A stretch of DNA of 15,753 nucleotides, taken from contig JBFMFR010000082.1 in assembly GCA_040752025.1 (NCBI GenBank), forward strand, positions 1-15,753, written 5' to 3'. Below are positions 8,134-14,276 of the stretch, one piece after another. How positions within the stretch are numbered: position 1 is the first letter of the stretch; every line of letters begins with the position of its first letter. The DNA is from JBFMFR01 sp040752025 (lineage in GTDB: Bacteria; Chloroflexota; Anaerolineae; Anaerolineales; UBA4823). The notes under the pieces were generated by a model, which ran no database searches, was not told the DNA's origin, and saw nothing but the letters and a program-made list of their open reading frames with translations. A program made the position numbers and the translations under genes.

Positions 8134-8916
8134 TTAACCCGAGCGCTTCCCAATAATCACGCCCAATGGATCGACTTCGCTGCGCAAGATGCGCAGTTCT
8201 TCGTTCGTTGGCTCGGGCGTCACGGGCAGCGGGTCCGCAAATAACATCTCGAAACCGGTGTTGGCGCGCACATCTTCGACCGTTACGCCAGGGTGCAGAC
8301 TCTCAACCCGCATGCGCTTGCTGGTTGGCTCGTAACCCATCAAAGCCAGGGTGCTGATAACCTTGTATGGACCCGTGTCAGGTGGCAGTCCGGCAGACTC
8401 GCGCCCGCCAGGCCCTGACAAATAACCTGGCGTGGTTACGAAATCAACTTTTCCGACAAAGCGGCGCTTGTCATGAGGCGTGATGACCAACGTTTTCCAG
8501 CACAAAGAGGCCAGGTCATTGGCGCCGCCGCTGCCCGGCAGGCGCACCTTGGGCTTCTGGATATCCGTTCCGACCATGGTTGAATTCAGGTTGCCATACA
8601 TATCGATCTGCGCCCCGCCCAGGAAGGTATAGTCAACCACCCCACGCTGGCAGGTTGTCATGACTTCGTCCATGCTGCTATGCATCAATCCCCCCACCAT
8701 CGTGTACGAATCGGCTACGGAAAGCGGCAGCTTACTCAGTTGTGGGGCAACGCTCCCGGCTTCGAACAGGACGATCAGATTCGGGCAGCGCGTCCTCTGC
8801 GCCAGCATGGCGGCGGCCAGGGGCATGCCTGTGCCAATAACAGCCGTCTTGCCATCTTCGAGCTGTCGGGCTGCCACGCAGACCATGAGTTCCATCAGGT
8901 TATATCGCTCAGTCAT
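8134..8916 (-). CDS. family I CoA-transferase, beta subunit (glutaconate CoA-transferase B / IpdB-like)
   Basis: A 260-residue protein of the CoA-transferase superfamily, partner of the upstream alpha subunit. Visible landmarks are VIGTGMPLAAA (26-36), LFEAGSVAP (50-58), FLGGAQIDMYGNLNST (about 98-113) and a glycine-rich GSGGAND loop (about 128-134). E52 lies about where family I transferases carry the glutamate that forms the CoA thioester (Glu54 in the Acidaminococcus GctB subunit). Subunits of this type move CoA between dicarboxylates such as glutaconate. The related IpdAB of mycobacteria instead opens a steroid ring CoA-thioester, so the reaction remains open. Its ATG overlaps the alpha-subunit stop (8913-8916) with GGAGG at 8921-8925, a typical arrangement for a stoichiometric pair. 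Confidence 0.87.
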   Translation of the reverse strand: MTERYNLMELMVCVAARQLEDGKTAVIGTGMPLAAAMLAQRTRCPNLIVLFEAGSVAPQLSKLPLSVADSYTMVGGLMHSSMDEVMTTCQRGVVDYTFLGGAQIDMYGNLNSTMVGTDIQKPKVRLPGSGGANDLASLCWKTLVITPHDKRRFVGKVDFVTTPGYLSGPGGRESAGLPPDTGPYKVISTLALMGYEPTSKRMRVESLHPGVTVEDVRANTGFEMLFADPLPVTPEPTNEELRILRSEVDPLGVIIGKRSG

Positions 8917-9914
8917 AGTCCCTCCTGGCTCCGGCGCAACGGTTCGAGGGCGCGCAGTTCTGCCATGTGGGCTTCGCCGCCCTTCAGCGCCAGGTACTCG
9001 GCGAAGTTCTTCGTCCCAAAGATATATTTCTGCAAAAAGGCCTCGAATACGGTCTCATCCTTCTCGGCCTCGAGCCACTCATCCAGGTGATCCCCATCCA
9101 GGTAATACTCGTAAGGCATGTTGCCAGGATAGCTGCCATAGGGCACGTGACAGACCGCGTCCACCAACCAGTAGGGGATCTGGGTCAATTCCGGTGAGCG
9201 GCGGATTTCTGAAGTGTCCACCACGCGTTCGGTGGTGATGATCAATCGCTTGCTGGCGCGTGCCAGGTCCCAATCCGCGACGCTGATGCCATCGATCTGG
9301 GCATTACCGTAGATATCGGCGCGATGCACATGGATCATGCTCACGTCAGGGTAGAGCGCCGGCAAAGCTGCCAGCTTTTCACCCGTGAACGGGCAAAGGA
9401 TTTCCTTAGCAGCACTATATTTGAAAGTATCTGTGCCCAGCATGGTGCGCGCTGGCAGGTATGGCAGGCCCATGGCGGCCGCCTTGAAACGCCAGCCGAG
9501 AGCGGCGTTACTCCACTCCGTCACCCGCACCGCGCCGCTTTCCATGTAGCGCCGGGCCGCAGGCGAGAGGCCGCGCATTTCCAACCCGACGATGTAGGCC
9601 ACGTCACAGCGGTCGAAACAACGCCCGGCTGCCAGGATCTCGAAATCGTGGGTGGTGGTGTGCCCGGCAAGCCCTAAATATTGTCTGCGCTGGCGGACGA
9701 TCTCGTGCAAGACGGCCGTAGAAATGCGGATCATGCCGAAGCCGCCCGAGCCGAGGTAATCGCCATCGTGGACAAAGCGCTCGACCGCTTCGCTGACTTC
9801 CATCAGCTTGCTCGTCATGTCGCGCGACTTTTCAGCAAAGAAGCGTCGCGCCCCATTCACATCGGGCGGTATGAACAATTCACCCACTGAAACATTCATT
9901 TCGCTGTCAGACAT
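8913..9914 (-). CDS. family I CoA-transferase, alpha subunit (glutaconate CoA-transferase A / IpdA-like)
   Basis: A 333-residue protein. The start is ATG at 9912-9914, with GGAG (9924-9927) 9 nt upstream; a longer frame to 9962 would run into the preceding gene. Characteristic stretches are GSGGFGMIRISTAVLHEIVRQ-type sequence (56-75), VGLEMRGLSPAARR (109-122) and the terminal part of the CoA-transferase fold HRADIYGNAQIDG (197-209). E112 in the VGLE stretch may correspond to the glutamate reported as important in mycobacterial IpdA; this alignment is from memory. With the beta subunit it should form an alpha/beta heteromer that transfers or hydrolyses CoA thioesters in the cytoplasm. It starts 25 nt after the DUF4143 ATPase stop, so either readthrough from that gene or a promoter inside it must drive transcription. 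Confidence 0.87.
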   Translation of the reverse strand: MSDSEMNVSVGELFIPPDVNGARRFFAEKSRDMTSKLMEVSEAVERFVHDGDYLGSGGFGMIRISTAVLHEIVRQRRQYLGLAGHTTTHDFEILAAGRCFDRCDVAYIVGLEMRGLSPAARRYMESGAVRVTEWSNAALGWRFKAAAMGLPYLPARTMLGTDTFKYSAAKEILCPFTGEKLAALPALYPDVSMIHVHRADIYGNAQIDGISVADWDLARASKRLIITTERVVDTSEIRRSPELTQIPYWLVDAVCHVPYGSYPGNMPYEYYLDGDHLDEWLEAEKDETVFEAFLQKYIFGTKNFAEYLALKGGEAHMAELRALEPLRRSQEGL

Positions 9915-9923
9915 AGGCAGATT

Positions 9924-9927
9924 CTCC
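9924..9927 (-). promoter_or_regulatory. ribosome binding site of the CoA-transferase alpha subunit
   Basis: GGAG on the minus strand lies 9 nt before ATG at 9912-9914 and decides against the longer frame that starts at 9962. Confidence 0.65.
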
Positions 9928-9939
9928 TTTGGCGCCCCG

Positions 9940-11106
9940 CTAAAAACCCTTCCAGACTTCACCTGACTGCCGCCAACTGATCAGGGCGCCGCTGCTGGTT
10001 TGCAGGGTTTGCTCTCCACCGTAAATAACACACCCCTCGACACCTGGTGCGCCTGTCAACTGCTGCCAATAGTGGAGGTTGGCGAAATAGCTATTCGAGA
10101 TGGTCTTGCCTGCCTTGATTTCTACCGGCTTGATTTTATCGCCTTGAGTGAGCAAACAATCAATTTCCTTTCCCCGGCTGTCTTGCCAGAAATAAGGGTA
10201 GTGATGCCCGCCTCGATGCAAGCTGTGCTTGACAAATTCGTTTACGATCAGGTTTTCAAACAATGCCCCCTTCAGGTAGTGCATATTTACTTGCGCATCT
10301 TCGCGCAGCCCCAAAAGCGAACAAGCCAGGCCTGTATCGTAAAAATAGAGCTTAGGAGATTTCACCAGTCGCTTATTAAAATTCTGGTGGTAGGGCTGGA
10401 GCCGGTAAACGATGTAGGCTGCTTCCAGGATAGAAATCCATGCTTTAGCGGTATTGGGACTGATGCCTGCATCGCTTGCCAGGCTGGTATAGTTTAGCAA
10501 CTGCCCGATGCGCCCGGCGCATAACCGGCAAAATTGGATGAAAGCGTTGGCATCCCCAATATTTTTCATCATGCGCACATCTCTTTCAACATATGTTTGA
10601 ATGTACGCCGGGTAAAAATCCGCTGGTTCTATATTCCTATCATAAATCCGGGGGTACTGCCCCTTGTAAATTACTGCCTCGTGCTGATCAAGCAGATAGT
10701 CGCCATTTTCGAGTTCTTCCAATGAAAATGGGAGCAAATATAAGATCGCGGTTCTGCCGGCAAGCGTCTGGCTGACCTTCTCCAGAAGAAGGAAATTTGA
10801 CGAACCGGTAAGGATGAACTGGGAGTTTCGGTCACGATCTACAATCGATTGAATATAAGAAAATAAATCCGGGGTGTGTTGCACCTCATCCAGGATAACC
10901 CCGCCGGGGTAGTTTGCCAGGAACCCGCGCGGGTCGGTAAGCGCAAGCTGGCGGATGTCGGGTTCTTCTAAAGAGACGTATGATAGAGATGGGAAAGCAG
11001 CCTTTACCAAAGTGGTCTTACCGGATTGGCGCGGGCCGGTCAAAGTGATCACCTGGTATTTCTGGGCTAACGCCACGAGTTTCTCCATCAACGTGCGCAC
11101 AATCAT
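9940..11106 (-). CDS. AAA_14/DUF4143 ATP-binding protein with PD-(D/E)XK-like C-terminus
   Basis: A 388-residue protein. The start is ATG at 11104-11106 because GGAGG (11113-11117) sits 6 nt upstream; the frame further upstream runs through the promoter. The N-terminal ATPase has Walker A GPRQSGKT (24-31), Walker B VILDEVQ (70-76) and LTGSSN (99-104). A middle DUF4143 part contains YVERDVR (172-178) and a winged-helix-like segment. The C-terminal part has FENLIVNEF (283-291), then GKEIDCLL (312-319) and PVEIKAG (327-333), the D316...E329-x-K331 pattern of a PD-(D/E)XK nuclease-like fold. Such proteins are common and scattered in bacteria and archaea, often suspected of mobile or defence-related roles, but the function is unknown. 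GC looks lower than in the flanking genes, hinting at transfer. The CoA-transferase genes follow 25 nt downstream. Confidence 0.9.
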   Translation of the reverse strand: MIVRTLMEKLVALAQKYQVITLTGPRQSGKTTLVKAAFPSLSYVSLEEPDIRQLALTDPRGFLANYPGGVILDEVQHTPDLFSYIQSIVDRDRNSQFILTGSSNFLLLEKVSQTLAGRTAILYLLPFSLEELENGDYLLDQHEAVIYKGQYPRIYDRNIEPADFYPAYIQTYVERDVRMMKNIGDANAFIQFCRLCAGRIGQLLNYTSLASDAGISPNTAKAWISILEAAYIVYRLQPYHQNFNKRLVKSPKLYFYDTGLACSLLGLREDAQVNMHYLKGALFENLIVNEFVKHSLHRGGHHYPYFWQDSRGKEIDCLLTQGDKIKPVEIKAGKTISNSYFANLHYWQQLTGAPGVEGCVIYGGEQTLQTSSGALISWRQSGEVWKGF

Positions 11107-11112
11107 TCGATA

Positions 11113-11117
11113 CCTCC
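11113..11117 (-). promoter_or_regulatory. ribosome binding site of the DUF4143 ATPase
   Basis: GGAGG on the minus strand lies 6 nt before ATG at 11104-11106 and fixes the start well inside the longest open frame. Confidence 0.8.
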
Positions 11118-11165
11118 ACATCCTGTAAACGCATATGCATTGCGTAGAGCAAACCCACAGTAACA

Positions 11166-11194
11166 AGTATACTCCATCTTGTACAAATCCGCAA
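11166..11194 (-). promoter_or_regulatory. sigma-70-like promoter of the DUF4143 ATPase
   Basis: On the minus strand TTGCGG (11189-11194) and TATACT (11166-11171) are spaced by exactly 17 nt, about 60 nt before the start codon. The -10 box matches consensus at five of six positions. The -35 box is weak (three of six) and is covered by the palindrome at 11180-11214. Confidence 0.55.
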
Positions 11195-11214
11195 TAAGAT
11201 TGCATATTTGTACA
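11180..11214. promoter_or_regulatory. 35-bp nested palindrome over the promoter (putative operator)
   Basis: The outer arms TGTACAAAT (11180-11188) and ATTTGTACA (11206-11214) are perfect complements. The inner arms GCAAT (11191-11195) and ATTGC (11199-11203) are also perfect around a 3-nt centre. Only two of the 16 possible pairs fail. The site covers the -35 box and half of the spacer of the ATPase promoter, the usual place for a dimeric repressor. Confidence 0.55.
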
Positions 11215-11263
11215 TGAATGCAGTTCTGTTCTGATCGGGTTTAGTAGAAAACGACAGGTAGTG

Positions 11264-11336
11264 AGCCTGGCGTTTTGTTTTCACACATTTTCAACGCTGG
11301 CGTTCTTTGCCCGGGACAAGCGCCAGAGGTCAGGCT
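11264..11336 (-). terminator. candidate terminator region of the lysoplasmalogenase-like unit
   Basis: Just past the stop of the 320-residue protein, CTGGCG (11297-11302) can pair with CGCCAG (11321-11326). A second CTGGCG copy (11267-11272) and outer arms AGCCTG (11264-11269) and CAGGCT (11331-11336) allow alternative folding. The stems are short and the downstream U-tract is weak, so the call is tentative. Confidence 0.3.
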
Positions 11337-12292
11337 GTCTTGCTACCTCCGAACTCCGCGCAAAGTCTCTCGCTTCCGATGCCACTGATGACCAGCCGCT
11401 CCTTAGCATTGCTCAACAATTTCTGCGTCCAATTGACCACCCCGCCATCTACCAGTTCCAGTTGCTGGCCATTAGCAGCAGTGGCATGAATGTGAAAACA
11501 TAGATCGAGATAATAACCCCGGCCACTCGTACGATGCTCATCAAATACGCACGCGACACCTGTAAATTCCGGCCGGATCGCGGCGAGCAGTTGAGTCTCG
11601 ATCAGCTCTACACGAATCTCCGGACCGAGATTCGTTACCGAAAGGCGCAGCGGAACATCCGGCCCCAGGAAAGCCCGCAGCGATGCCAGATAGAAACGGA
11701 TATGCAGCCTCAATGCAGCCAGTTCGAACTGCAGGCTGCCTCGATCCCGGCCCGCGCTGCACAACGTAAACGCGCTGAAATGCGCAAACGACAGCGCCCC
11801 CTCATAACGCTGAGCGCGCAGCAGCCGGTGGCTGGCTGCCAGGTGAACCGGTTCAGCGGATTTTGGGTTTGCACGCAGAAGCTCCCGACGCCGGATCGAG
11901 CATTCCAGCGCCAGCACGTTGGTCGAATCCGAAACTACTTCCGTATTGCGAGCGGTAGCCACAGCCCAGTTTTGATCGATAGGAGCTATTACGGAATTCG
12001 TGCCCAGCGGGCAAACTGGCGCCAAAGCAATCGGCTGAAATTCTTCCGGCAGGTGGGTGAAGGCGATTTGATCCCATCTCAGCAAAGCAGTTGGGGATAC
12101 CGCCGAGGGCTGCACAAAGCGATTGGCCTCGTAATCCAATAACACTGCAGACGGCTGGATGCGGCTGCTCCGCAGGCGATATACCTCGAGCAGCAAGGAT
12201 TGCAAGTCGGTTGGCGACAGCCGCTCTGCCAGGATCGAGGCGAGGTCAGGGATACCTGCTTCACGCTCGATGCGTTCAAGGATCTTGTTCAT
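11330..12292 (-). CDS. conserved-looking protein with class II aminoacyl-tRNA synthetase-like motifs, function unknown
   Basis: A 320-residue soluble protein that I do not recognise as a named family. Residues 1-45 look helical. The core contains RNTEVVSDSTNVLALECSIRR (115-135, basic end), then HLAASHRLLRAQ (150-161) followed by HFSAFTLCSAGRD (171-183). This resembles class II synthetase motif 2, where an R-x-E-type strand precedes an F-rich strand. Near the C-terminus is ISGIGSERL (302-310), close to motif 3 (G-x-G-x-[DE]-R), whose arginine binds ATP. An ATP-phosphoribosyltransferase regulatory-like or other synthetase paralogue is therefore possible; this is motif reading, not a database match. 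No tRNA-binding domain is visible. The gene starts 7 nt after the YhhN-like stop, and GGTGAT spanning that stop could serve as its Shine-Dalgarno, so the two are cotranscribed. Confidence 0.75.
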   Translation of the reverse strand: MNKILERIEREAGIPDLASILAERLSPTDLQSLLLEVYRLRSSRIQPSAVLLDYEANRFVQPSAVSPTALLRWDQIAFTHLPEEFQPIALAPVCPLGTNSVIAPIDQNWAVATARNTEVVSDSTNVLALECSIRRRELLRANPKSAEPVHLAASHRLLRAQRYEGALSFAHFSAFTLCSAGRDRGSLQFELAALRLHIRFYLASLRAFLGPDVPLRLSVTNLGPEIRVELIETQLLAAIRPEFTGVACVFDEHRTSGRGYYLDLCFHIHATAANGQQLELVDGGVVNWTQKLLSNAKERLVISGIGSERLCAEFGGSKTA

Positions 12293-12299
12293 GCTCCCA

Positions 12300-12959
12300 T
12301 CACCCGCTGGCTGCCAGCGCGATCAACAACTGCCCGCTGTAGTAGAAAACCAGGCTGATGCGATGATACTTCCACGGCTTCCAAAAGCGGCCCGCTGCCA
12401 GGATCAGGTCTGAAACGTAGAATAGCACCGCCCCAACCGCGATCATGATCCCTTGTCCCGTGGTAAACGCCGGGTTGAATAACGTTGAAATTGCCCGGCT
12501 CACCATCAACGAAATCACCACAATGTAGATAATCACCGGCAGCTTCATCGCCCCCAGGTTGGGCTGGATCAGCCTATAGAAACCCAGGCCCACCGCCAGC
12601 AGCACAACCGTCGAAAGGATATCCCAGGCCGAAAAACGCCCCAGCAACGCAAACAGCACGGTGTAGGCAACGTGGGCCAGCAAGAACAACACTAACCCGA
12701 TCATGAAAGCTTTGCGGTTCTCCTGGAACATCAGCGCCAGATCGCCGCCGAACGAGAACAGCAGCCCCAGCAGCACGCCGGAAAGATAGGTCTTGTTTGG
12801 CGCAGGTTCCAGCAGCGCCAACAAGGCAATGCCAATCACCAACAACGTACAGATTGGCTTCAAGATATAGATCTGGCTTTGCTTCTTGGCAATCTCAGCC
12901 CGGATCAAGAAGAAAGCCGTGGGGATCAGTACAAGCACGGGGTACAGCGCAGGTTTCAT
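12300..12959 (-). CDS. YhhN/TMEM86 family lysoplasmalogenase-like membrane protein
   Basis: A 219-residue integral membrane protein with about eight helices. The start is ATG at 12957-12959, with GAGG (12965-12968) 5 nt upstream; the longer frame to 13022 covers the promoter. Family hallmarks in order are YILKP (31-35), GLLFSFGGDLALMF (65-78), FMIGLVLFLLAHVAY (85-99), GAVLFYVSDLILAAGRF (176-192) and YYSGQLLIA (206-214). The aspartates D73 and D184 correspond to the conserved pair thought to be catalytic in TMEM86B, which cleaves the vinyl-ether bond of lysoplasmalogens. Bacterial members may act on related ether lipids, but their substrates are mostly untested. It heads a two-gene unit with the synthetase-like protein. 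Confidence 0.9.
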   Translation of the reverse strand: MKPALYPVLVLIPTAFFLIRAEIAKKQSQIYILKPICTLLVIGIALLALLEPAPNKTYLSGVLLGLLFSFGGDLALMFQENRKAFMIGLVLFLLAHVAYTVLFALLGRFSAWDILSTVVLLAVGLGFYRLIQPNLGAMKLPVIIYIVVISLMVSRAISTLFNPAFTTGQGIMIAVGAVLFYVSDLILAAGRFWKPWKYHRISLVFYYSGQLLIALAASG

Positions 12960-12964
12960 ATACA

Positions 12965-12968
12965 CCTC
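12965..12968 (-). promoter_or_regulatory. ribosome binding site of the YhhN-like gene
   Basis: GAGG (within AGAGGTG) on the minus strand lies 5 nt before ATG at 12957-12959 and matches the expected family length from that start. Confidence 0.6.
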
Positions 12969-12994
12969 TCTTACTAGGGATCGGCGGTGTAGAT

Positions 12995-13022
12995 ATGATA
13001 CCTGTTTTCGCCCGAGAGTCAA
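12995..13022 (-). promoter_or_regulatory. sigma-70-like promoter of the YhhN-like unit
   Basis: On the minus strand TTGACT (13017-13022) and TATCAT (12995-13000) are spaced by 16 nt. Each box matches consensus at five of six positions. The predicted transcript start lies about 30 nt before the start codon at 12959, which also supports that start. Confidence 0.6.
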
Positions 13023-13059
13023 TAAGCTCGAAAGTTGGTTATCGTGAACGAGTGACCAA

Positions 13060-13428
13060 TCAAGACAGCGGATTCCAGATCATGGAAAGTACGATAGCAA
13101 CCGCGGCCAGCAGCACCCCCAGGGCCGTAAACGCTACACTGATCTCCATAATTTCATGTTTGGTAATCAGGTAGGTAGGCAGACCTTCGAAGACATTCTG
13201 CAATTCGTGGGCGCTCTCGGCTGAATAGTATTCTCCACCGGTCATCGCGGCAATTTCCTTCAACGTTGCCTCATCGATCCCCCGGCGGAATCCGCCGCCT
13301 CCGAACCCCGAAACACCGCCAAATGGCTGGCCAAAGGTGGGATGTATCGAGCAGGTTTCTGAAACTGCGCAGCGACGAACCCGCCTGCTCGATCTATACC
13401 TGTCGGGGGAATAGATGTTCGTGGTACA
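13060..13428 (-). pseudogene. C-terminal remnant of a von Willebrand factor A-domain membrane protein
   Basis: An open minus frame of 122 codons from just after TAG (13429-13431) to the stop at 13060. Its last 90 or so residues match the tail of VWA proteins of the BatA/chloride-channel-like type. A glycine-phenylalanine-rich linker (GFGGGGFRRGIDEATLKEIA, 13247-13308) leads into TGGEYYSAESAHELQNVF, then LPTYLITKHE and a terminal transmembrane helix. No VWA domain with its MIDAS motif lies upstream: the frame closes at 13429 and the sequence before it is unrelated. No convincing start codon or Shine-Dalgarno is present, so this is a decayed gene end rather than a small protein. The reading frame itself is intact over the conserved part, suggesting recent loss by rearrangement. 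Confidence 0.7.
13346..13393. repeat. 10-bp inverted repeat at the broken end of the VWA remnant
   Basis: ATCGAGCAGG (13346-13355) and CCTGCTCGAT (13384-13393) are perfect complements separated by 28 nt. A second inverted pair, ATCTAT (13392-13397) and ATAGAT (13411-13416), adjoins it. The structure sits where recognisable VWA homology stops and may mark a rearrangement junction or be chance. Confidence 0.4.
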
Positions 13429-13431
13429 CTA

Positions 13432-13522
13432 GCTGCAGAAAATGACACAAGGGCTCCCGCAGATGCCCCGTAATCTGCATGGTTTGATCAAATTCAAGCA
13501 AACCAGTTCTGTTGATATTTGA
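13432..13522. other. short intergenic region before the plus-strand gene
   Basis: This divergent interval of 91 nt contains a 6-bp inverted repeat, GCAGAT (13459-13464) and ATCTGC (13473-13478). I see no promoter with good boxes; TTGATC occurs near 13484 without a matching -10 at normal spacing. Confidence 0.3.
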
Positions 13523-14158
13523 ATGCTCACAGATCAAGTGAAACCCGTGGTAGATTATTTGACCCATTATTATCTGAGTGAGGCAGAGCCATTTCAAAGT
13601 CTGTCTGCGCTATCCGATGAAGAAGCCATAAAAATCATGGTTGAACTCAGCGACGACACACCTTTTGGCGCAAGGTTTAAAGATCCAGTTCAATATATGC
13701 GAAATCGAAGAGAAACGGAAAAGTGGGTGCGTGAAGGATTCATTGTCAAGGGGGGGAGGCCTCAGGAGACCTATCCGATCCCAATGGTGCTTGGGTCATC
13801 ACGATGGTTGGTTGAAAATGCGCCCGCACAAGGGGGAGGTACAGAGATCCGCATACCGATATCCATCTTTTCAGAATACGATATCAGTTTTACATATCCA
13901 GATAGTATGATCTCTCGATGGTTTGGCCTCGAGAAACCTGCAGAATATTATCAGCCGGAACTACATGGCAAGATCTTCACACTTCCCGAAATTTTATCGA
14001 TTGTGGAAATGAAGGGAATGCCGGAGGAGAATTGGGAAACCAATCTACCAGGCGACTTAGCGCCGTATATAGAAGCGCAAGTCTGGAGACATGCGCTTCT
14101 TTTCGAATACAGGAAACGTTTGACAGAACAAGATAGCAGCGGGCCGACTCCGGGATAA
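13523..14158 (+). CDS. hypothetical protein, unknown function
   Basis: A 211-residue soluble protein, the only convincing plus-strand gene here. The sequence is charged and aromatic throughout, with no signal peptide or membrane segment. Notable stretches are HYYLSEAEPFQSLSALSDEEA (15-34), DDTPFGARFKDPVQYMRNRRE (44-64), YPIPMVLGSSRWL (84-96) and EAQVWRHALLFEYRKR (about 183-198). The regular alternation and length suggest a genuine conserved protein, and I have an impression of similar hypothetical proteins in Chloroflexota and cyanobacteria, but I can assign no domain or activity. ATG at 13523 lacks a clear Shine-Dalgarno. GC is visibly lower than in the flanking genes, and it stands alone next to a gene remnant, consistent with acquisition by transfer. 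It converges on the acyltransferase. Confidence 0.8.
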   Translation: MLTDQVKPVVDYLTHYYLSEAEPFQSLSALSDEEAIKIMVELSDDTPFGARFKDPVQYMRNRRETEKWVREGFIVKGGRPQETYPIPMVLGSSRWLVENAPAQGGGTEIRIPISIFSEYDISFTYPDSMISRWFGLEKPAEYYQPELHGKIFTLPEILSIVEMKGMPEENWETNLPGDLAPYIEAQVWRHALLFEYRKRLTEQDSSGPTPG

Positions 14159-14164
14159 CCTGAT

Positions 14165-14227
14165 TGCTGCTGGCTGGTTCACCGAACCCCTCGATCGAGA
14201 GTCCGGTAGTGCTTCCAGCCAGCAGCA
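14165..14227. terminator. long stem between convergent genes
   Basis: A perfect 13-bp inverted repeat, TGCTGCTGGCTGG (14165-14177) with its complement at 14215-14227, begins 7 nt past the plus-strand stop and lies 50 nt past the acyltransferase stop. The 37-nt loop and lack of adjoining U-tracts make it atypical, but its place between convergent genes suggests a bidirectional terminator or 3' mRNA stabiliser. Confidence 0.45.
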
Positions 14228-14276
14228 GTAGATTGTGCTGGTCTTGACAGATCTGGGGCAATTTTTCTTAATCTTG

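Noticed and set aside
8660..9238. A 192-codon plus-strand open frame over the CoA-transferase genes
   Set aside because: It spans the junction of two well-supported minus-strand genes and gives a low-complexity R/S/P-rich protein, so it is a shadow.
9915..9962. A longer N-terminus for the CoA-transferase alpha subunit
   Set aside because: It would overlap the ATPase gene, and the GGAG before ATG at 9914 lies inside it, so the shorter start is preferred.
11129..11145. Small inverted repeat ACGCA/TGCGT between the ATPase promoter and its ribosome binding site
   Set aside because: Five base pairs around a 7-nt spacer are easily expected by chance. It was not listed as a site, although an extra regulatory element cannot be excluded.
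11534..12142. A 202-codon plus-strand open frame opposite the synthetase-like protein
   Set aside because: The minus frame has better start context, an operon partner and recognisable motif patterns; the plus frame is R/Q-rich with no signal for translation.
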